From positions 1 to 32,989 of the forward strand of contig CAMIFA010000039.1 of the NCBI GenBank assembly GCA_946221495.1: DNA of 32,989 bases, written 5' to 3'. A program made the translations under genes and the position numbers. Below the pieces are notes generated by a model that saw only the letters and a program-made list of their open reading frames with translations, was not told where the DNA came from and did no database searches. Position 1 is the first letter of the stretch. Each line of letters starts with the position of its first letter. Origin of the DNA: an uncultured cyanobacterium (GTDB lineage Bacteria > Cyanobacteriota > Cyanobacteriia > Cyanobacteriales > Chroococcidiopsidaceae). This document shows positions 29,311-32,989 of the stretch, one piece after another.

Positions 29311-30485
29311 ACTGCGTCACTTAAGCGGGTAGTCGGACGGCTTTGATACATATCTTGAAAAACCTGCACAGCACATACAAAAGCAACAAGCGCAATTACT
29401 CCTAAAGGTAATAAACCTCTGCCAAAAATTGCAATTATTAATAACACAGCCGCCGCGCCACTACGGTATTTAGTACGGATTTTGCAATAGCGAATAACTC
29501 CAGTACGGTGCAGAATTCCCAAAGCAAGAAAGCACAGCGCCACTGCACCACAAATCAGCCAACGGTAGTTATCAGATAGTGCTACATTAGCATCACTGGC
29601 GACAACGAGTTCTACGCCAACTCCAGTAGCAGCAATGCCAATAACAAGCGGTAGATGCGTGTAAAGCCAAATATTCATTAAAGCGGCGCGTCCGTCGGTG
29701 CGGGCATTACGAATTGGTGCGCCCCCAACATTGTCAAAGTATACCCACCACAAGCAAAAAGCAATACCTAAACCAAACGCAGCAGCGATCGCACTCTCGA
29801 TATCCCATTTCTGCTCGGCAACACCATCAACTACAGCAATAATCGCTTCCCCTAAAACAATGATTGTAAATAACCCAAAGCGCTCTGGCAAATGTCCAGC
29901 GTGGGGGGGTAGTCCGACAACTAATTTACTGGCTGTCAGTGGGGTAGCAAAGTCAACGATTAATCCTAAACCCCAAAGCCCAAAACGCCACTCAAGCGGC
30001 ACAAATGCTGAGACTAACCACAAAGTAGCAGCGATCGCAAAACCTTGGGCGTAGCGAGTCGCTAACGGACGGGCGGCGGTAATGTGCTTTGCCGCGCGCA
30101 GGTATTCGATTACAAGTAAAATCCTGCCAGCAGCATAAGCGAGGGCAAAACCAGCTGAACTTTCACTCAAGCCATCATGTATGTTTATTGCCAAAGCAGC
30201 GATCGCCAGCATCTGCATCCCAGTCAGTAGCCGATGTCCTACGTCATCGCTATCAAAGCGATTGGCATAGAACGTAGTACCAATCCATGCCCACCAAACA
30301 GGTATAAACAAAACTACAAAGCCGAACAATCCTGATAAGGAAACATGATCGTGAAGATTGTGAGCAAGTTGGGATATGGCAACGACAAACACCAAATCAT
30401 AGAAAAGTTCTAGCCAAGTAGCATGGCGGTGTTCTTCACTGCCTTCACCAATTCGCAACTGCGGAGGTTGCAACCAGCTTGTCAT
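29307..30485 (-). CDS. LtrA-family (low temperature requirement A) membrane protein
   Basis: 392 residues with about 10-12 hydrophobic helices. The family start is seen at 20-45: EHRHATWLELFYDLVFVVAISQLAHNL. Further features are PVWWAWIGTTFYANRFDSDD (~62-82) and PERFGLFTIIVLGEAIIAVVDG (~200). Named after a Listeria locus needed for growth in the cold; the molecular function is unknown. ATG 30485 begins MTSWLQPPQLRIGEG. It lies 49 bp after the stop of the MFS gene on the same strand, so the two probably form an operon. Its last codons overlap the stop of the convergent secreted-protein gene. Confidence 0.9.
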   Translation of the reverse strand: MTSWLQPPQLRIGEGSEEHRHATWLELFYDLVFVVAISQLAHNLHDHVSLSGLFGFVVLFIPVWWAWIGTTFYANRFDSDDVGHRLLTGMQMLAIAALAINIHDGLSESSAGFALAYAAGRILLVIEYLRAAKHITAARPLATRYAQGFAIAATLWLVSAFVPLEWRFGLWGLGLIVDFATPLTASKLVVGLPPHAGHLPERFGLFTIIVLGEAIIAVVDGVAEQKWDIESAIAAAFGLGIAFCLWWVYFDNVGGAPIRNARTDGRAALMNIWLYTHLPLVIGIAATGVGVELVVASDANVALSDNYRWLICGAVALCFLALGILHRTGVIRYCKIRTKYRSGAAAVLLIIAIFGRGLLPLGVIALVAFVCAVQVFQDMYQSRPTTRLSDAV

Positions 30486-30534
30486 TTGTGTATTACCTCA
30501 GTGTCTATTTATAGTAATGTAGCTGGCGATCGCG

Positions 30535-32112
30535 CTATGTTACGGGACGCTTTTTAATAGTTAAAAAAGCAACGATCGCACTCAACAGCGCCAGTCCCAC
30601 GGCAATGAACATGAGTAAGCGAAAACTATCTACAAATGATTCAGCGATCGCTTGCGAAAGTATTGTTCTTACCTGGTTACTAACTCCCGCCGGAACTTCT
30701 GCACCAGCTAGTTTAATGCGTTCTTGGTCAAGTAGTTTTAACACTTGATGCGGTATTTCTAGCCCTACTAAGCGCTGATCTAGGTTGTGGTTAAAGGTTC
30801 TTAGGGCAATAATACTTAAAAGGGCGATCGCTAATAAGCCAGCCGTCCGAGAAACAGCATTGTTAATCCCAGAAGCAATTCCAGCTTGACTCACCTTAAC
30901 TGCACCCATCACAGTAGTCGTTAAAGGCGCAACGCTAATTGCCATACCTACACCCAGTACCGAGATCGCCGGAAAAAACGTTGTCCAGTAACTACCGCCA
31001 ATTGAAGGCAGGGCAAACAAGCCAAAGCCAACAGCAGCAATAACAGGACCAATCGTCAGTGGTAATTTAGCACCGTAGTGACTAATTAACCCCCCCGACC
31101 AGCGCGACAGCAAAAACATAATTAAAATAAAAGGTAAAAAGGCAGCGCCAGCAGCAGTAGCAGAGTAATTTTGCACCTGAATTAAATTGAAGGGCAAAAA
31201 AAATAACACTCCGCCCAAAGCTGCATACAACAGCAAAGTCAGTAAATTTGCACCGCTAAAGGTACGCGATTTAAATAGAGATAGCGGCATCATCGGGTTG
31301 CGGCTGTTAGCTTCTACAAAAATAAACGCGCTCAAGATAATTACGCCACCTACAATGCTGCTCATTACAAGCGGATGCAGTAGTCCCAGGTTAGAGGATT
31401 CAATTAGCCCAAACACGAGCATCCCCAAACCAAGAGTTGCTAGCAGCGCCCCCCACAAGTCAAGCCTACCAGAATTTTCTGCGTCACGGCTTTCAGGGAC
31501 ACGCCAGAACACAATACCCAATACAACTACTGCCAGTGGCACATTCAGAAAAAAGATCCAGCGCCAAGAAGCATTTTCAACTAGCCAGCCGCCTAGAACC
31601 GGACCAAGTGCGGAAGTAATTGCCGTGAAGCCTGACCAAGTACCAATCGCTCGTCCTCGCTGTTCACCGCTAAATGAAGCGCTTATAATTGCTAGGCTTC
31701 CTGGTACTAACAGTGCGCCGCCAATACCTTGCACTGCGCGGGCAATAATTAATTGATTGACATTTGACGATAGTCCGCACCAAATCGAGGCTAGGGCAAA
31801 TAAGGCAACACCATAAGCAAAGATCCGTCGCCGCCCAAAGCGATCGCCCAATGAGCCGCCGACTAAAATTAATGCCGCTAAGAATAAAGCATACGCTTCC
31901 ACGATCCACTGCACATCTGTAACTGTTGCCGAAAGCGTTGTTTGCAGCGTTGGTAATGCCACATTCACAACAGTTCCATCAATTACAGCCATACTCGATC
32001 CCAGGATCGTTGCTGCTAGTATCCACTTTCTAGCATTTTTGGTGCAAGGGGCTGTGCATGGTGCGGCACGAATCACTCCCTCATCACATGGCGGCTTAAT
32101 AATGTTAGCCAT
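30535..32112 (-). CDS. MFS drug/proton antiporter, DHA2 (EmrB/QacA) family
   Basis: 525 residues with 14 hydrophobic helices, the DHA2 topology. Signatures are DGTVVNVALPTLQTTLSAT with the conserved Asp in helix 1 (~45), WIVEAYALFLAALILVGGSLGDRFGRRR (motif A, ~80-107), VQGIGGALLVPGSLAII (~130) and the antiporter motif C region SALGPVLGGWLVENASWRWIF (~167-187). These export drugs or metabolites with proton influx. The N-terminus carries three cysteines in a short hydrophilic leader (CDEG, CTAPCTK), which is unusual. ATG 32112 is preceded by AAGGAAAA. Likely the first gene of an operon with the LtrA-type gene; the exported compound is unknown. Confidence 0.92.
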   Translation of the reverse strand: MANIIKPPCDEGVIRAAPCTAPCTKNARKWILAATILGSSMAVIDGTVVNVALPTLQTTLSATVTDVQWIVEAYALFLAALILVGGSLGDRFGRRRIFAYGVALFALASIWCGLSSNVNQLIIARAVQGIGGALLVPGSLAIISASFSGEQRGRAIGTWSGFTAITSALGPVLGGWLVENASWRWIFFLNVPLAVVVLGIVFWRVPESRDAENSGRLDLWGALLATLGLGMLVFGLIESSNLGLLHPLVMSSIVGGVIILSAFIFVEANSRNPMMPLSLFKSRTFSGANLLTLLLYAALGGVLFFLPFNLIQVQNYSATAAGAAFLPFILIMFLLSRWSGGLISHYGAKLPLTIGPVIAAVGFGLFALPSIGGSYWTTFFPAISVLGVGMAISVAPLTTTVMGAVKVSQAGIASGINNAVSRTAGLLAIALLSIIALRTFNHNLDQRLVGLEIPHQVLKLLDQERIKLAGAEVPAGVSNQVRTILSQAIAESFVDSFRLLMFIAVGLALLSAIVAFLTIKKRPVT

Positions 32113-32188
32113 TTTTTATTTTCCTTACCCTGGGTAACAGATTACCGCCTCTGTCACGATTTGAGCTATTTTTAGGAGAATACTAAAA

Positions 32189-32221
32189 GGGACTGGGGAT
32201 TAGGGATTGGCGATTGGGTAA
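32189..32221. repeat. GGGATTGG-type heptamer repeat
   Basis: GGGGATTAGGGATTGGCGATTGGG in the gap between the MFS gene and the DUF2993 gene. The same unit appears near 23712-23730 and, inverted, at 1072-1082 and 1180-1192. Confidence 0.65.
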
Positions 32222-32275
32222 TCAGCCCAGCAAATTTCCGAGATTGAGTAGTGATAGTTTAGTAGGAGAGGTAAT

Positions 32276-32989
32276 GTGACACCAGAAAAATCCGGATTAG
32301 GAGAACAAGCGCTTAACAAAATAGCAGAAATAGCGCTTGCTAGCCAACTGGGAGAAGTGGAACGACTAGAAGTTCAAGTTAAGACTGATTTAAATAAACT
32401 TGCTCATGGAGAAGTTGAGGCGATCGCTATTAATATTAACGGTCTAGTCATGCAGCACGAACTAAGAGTAGAAGAAATGCAGCTACAGCTTGATTCTGTT
32501 ACCGTCAAGCCTTTTAGTGCGCTTCTTGGCAAAATTGTCTTAACCCAACCATGCAAAGGAACAGCTTCCATTGTTATTAATGAAGATGCTTTCAATCATG
32601 CAGTAAATTCCAAATCTTTCAATAATCTACACCCAATACAAGATTATCTTAATAATCAAGAAGTAGAAATTAATGTCCAGCAAGTAAAGTGTTTACTAAC
32701 AGATGGCAATATAGTTTTTAATTTCCAACTTTTAGTTACTGGTGAATCTTTACTCTCAGTTTTCACAGCTACACTGGGAATTGATGCTAATGGAGAAATT
32801 AAACTTCAAGATATCCAATATTTAAATGGTAAAGAACTTACCCCAAAATTAATACTAGCTTTGAACGCACAATTAAACGAAATTTTAAGCTTACAAAAGT
32901 TTGCCCAAATGGGAATGTTATTACAAATTGATCAAATTGATATTACATCAGGTAAGTTAACTTTGCTAAGTAACGCTTATATTGACCAA
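32276..32989 (+). CDS. DUF2993 protein, 3' truncated by the window end
   Basis: 238 codons, open to the last base. GTG 32276 is used as start because AGGAGAGG lies 5-13 bases upstream; the ATG one base earlier is followed by a stop. The protein begins VTPEKSGLGEQALNKIAEIA and continues with ERLEVQVKTDLNKLAHGEVEAIAINI, the family pattern of DUF2993 (LmeA-like) proteins, beta-rich lipid-binding tubes. Actinobacterial LmeA binds phospholipids in the cell envelope; in cyanobacteria the role is unknown, perhaps lipid handling at membranes. No signal peptide is seen. It is divergent from the MFS gene, 163 bp away. Confidence 0.82.
   Translation, partial: MTPEKSGLGEQALNKIAEIALASQLGEVERLEVQVKTDLNKLAHGEVEAIAININGLVMQHELRVEEMQLQLDSVTVKPFSALLGKIVLTQPCKGTASIVINEDAFNHAVNSKSFNNLHPIQDYLNNQEVEINVQQVKCLLTDGNIVFNFQLLVTGESLLSVFTATLGIDANGEIKLQDIQYLNGKELTPKLILALNAQLNEILSLQKFAQMGMLLQIDQIDITSGKLTLLSNAYIDQ

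Overview
The window is a piece of a cyanobacterial chromosome. Evidence is the very dense HIP1-type octamers (GCGATCGC) throughout, the thylakoid-type gene content (high-light-inducible protein, NDH-1 CO2-uptake subunits, Cmp bicarbonate transporter) and short tandem heptamer repeats between genes. The genus cannot be settled from the sequence alone. Bases 1-46 are not genomic: they match an Illumina TruSeq index adapter, so the contig truly begins at base 47, inside ctaD.

Layout. 47-1886: end of a cytochrome c oxidase operon (ctaD, ctaE) closed by a palindromic terminator. 1981-5900: a PAS-Crp regulator, a small membrane protein, a one-helix high-light-inducible protein and alanine dehydrogenase. 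6040-10776: a ferredoxin/metallo-beta-lactamase fusion, a J-domain/pentapeptide-repeat protein, a small conserved protein, a decayed DUF72 gene and a long helical (LEA-like) protein. 11061-16375: the low-CO2-inducible NDH-1MS operon ndhF3-ndhD3-cupA-cupS on the minus strand. 16501-18499: a gene graveyard with a LysR start remnant and pieces of a P-type ATPase, an AAA ATPase and a histidine kinase. 18581-20494: a DUF2459 protein, a divergent nucleoside-diphosphate-kinase-like protein and a PsiE-family protein. 20677-26126: the cmpABCD bicarbonate ABC transporter on the minus strand, with the LysR regulator cmpR divergent from it. 27621-28027: a promoter and a 38-codon membrane peptide gene. 28090-32989: a P-loop kinase, a secreted protein, an LtrA-family protein, a DHA2-type MFS exporter and a truncated DUF2993 gene.

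How it works together. The core is an inorganic-carbon acquisition island. NDH-1MS (NdhF3/NdhD3/CupA/CupS) hydrates CO2 at the thylakoid, CmpABCD imports bicarbonate, and a CmpR-type LysR regulator sits with them. The main discovery is regulatory. Three promoters (ndhF3, cmpA, and one in front of the 38-aa peptide gene) carry the same architecture: two ATAG-N7-CTAT boxes whose starts are exactly 32 bp apart, then exactly 13 bp, then a TANNNT -10 element. The upstream box is always ATAGAT-N3-ATCTAT. The second box of the third promoter has a degenerate left half. Two more boxes, 30 bp apart, lie in front of cmpR. The 38-aa single-helix peptide is therefore a candidate undescribed low-CO2 component.
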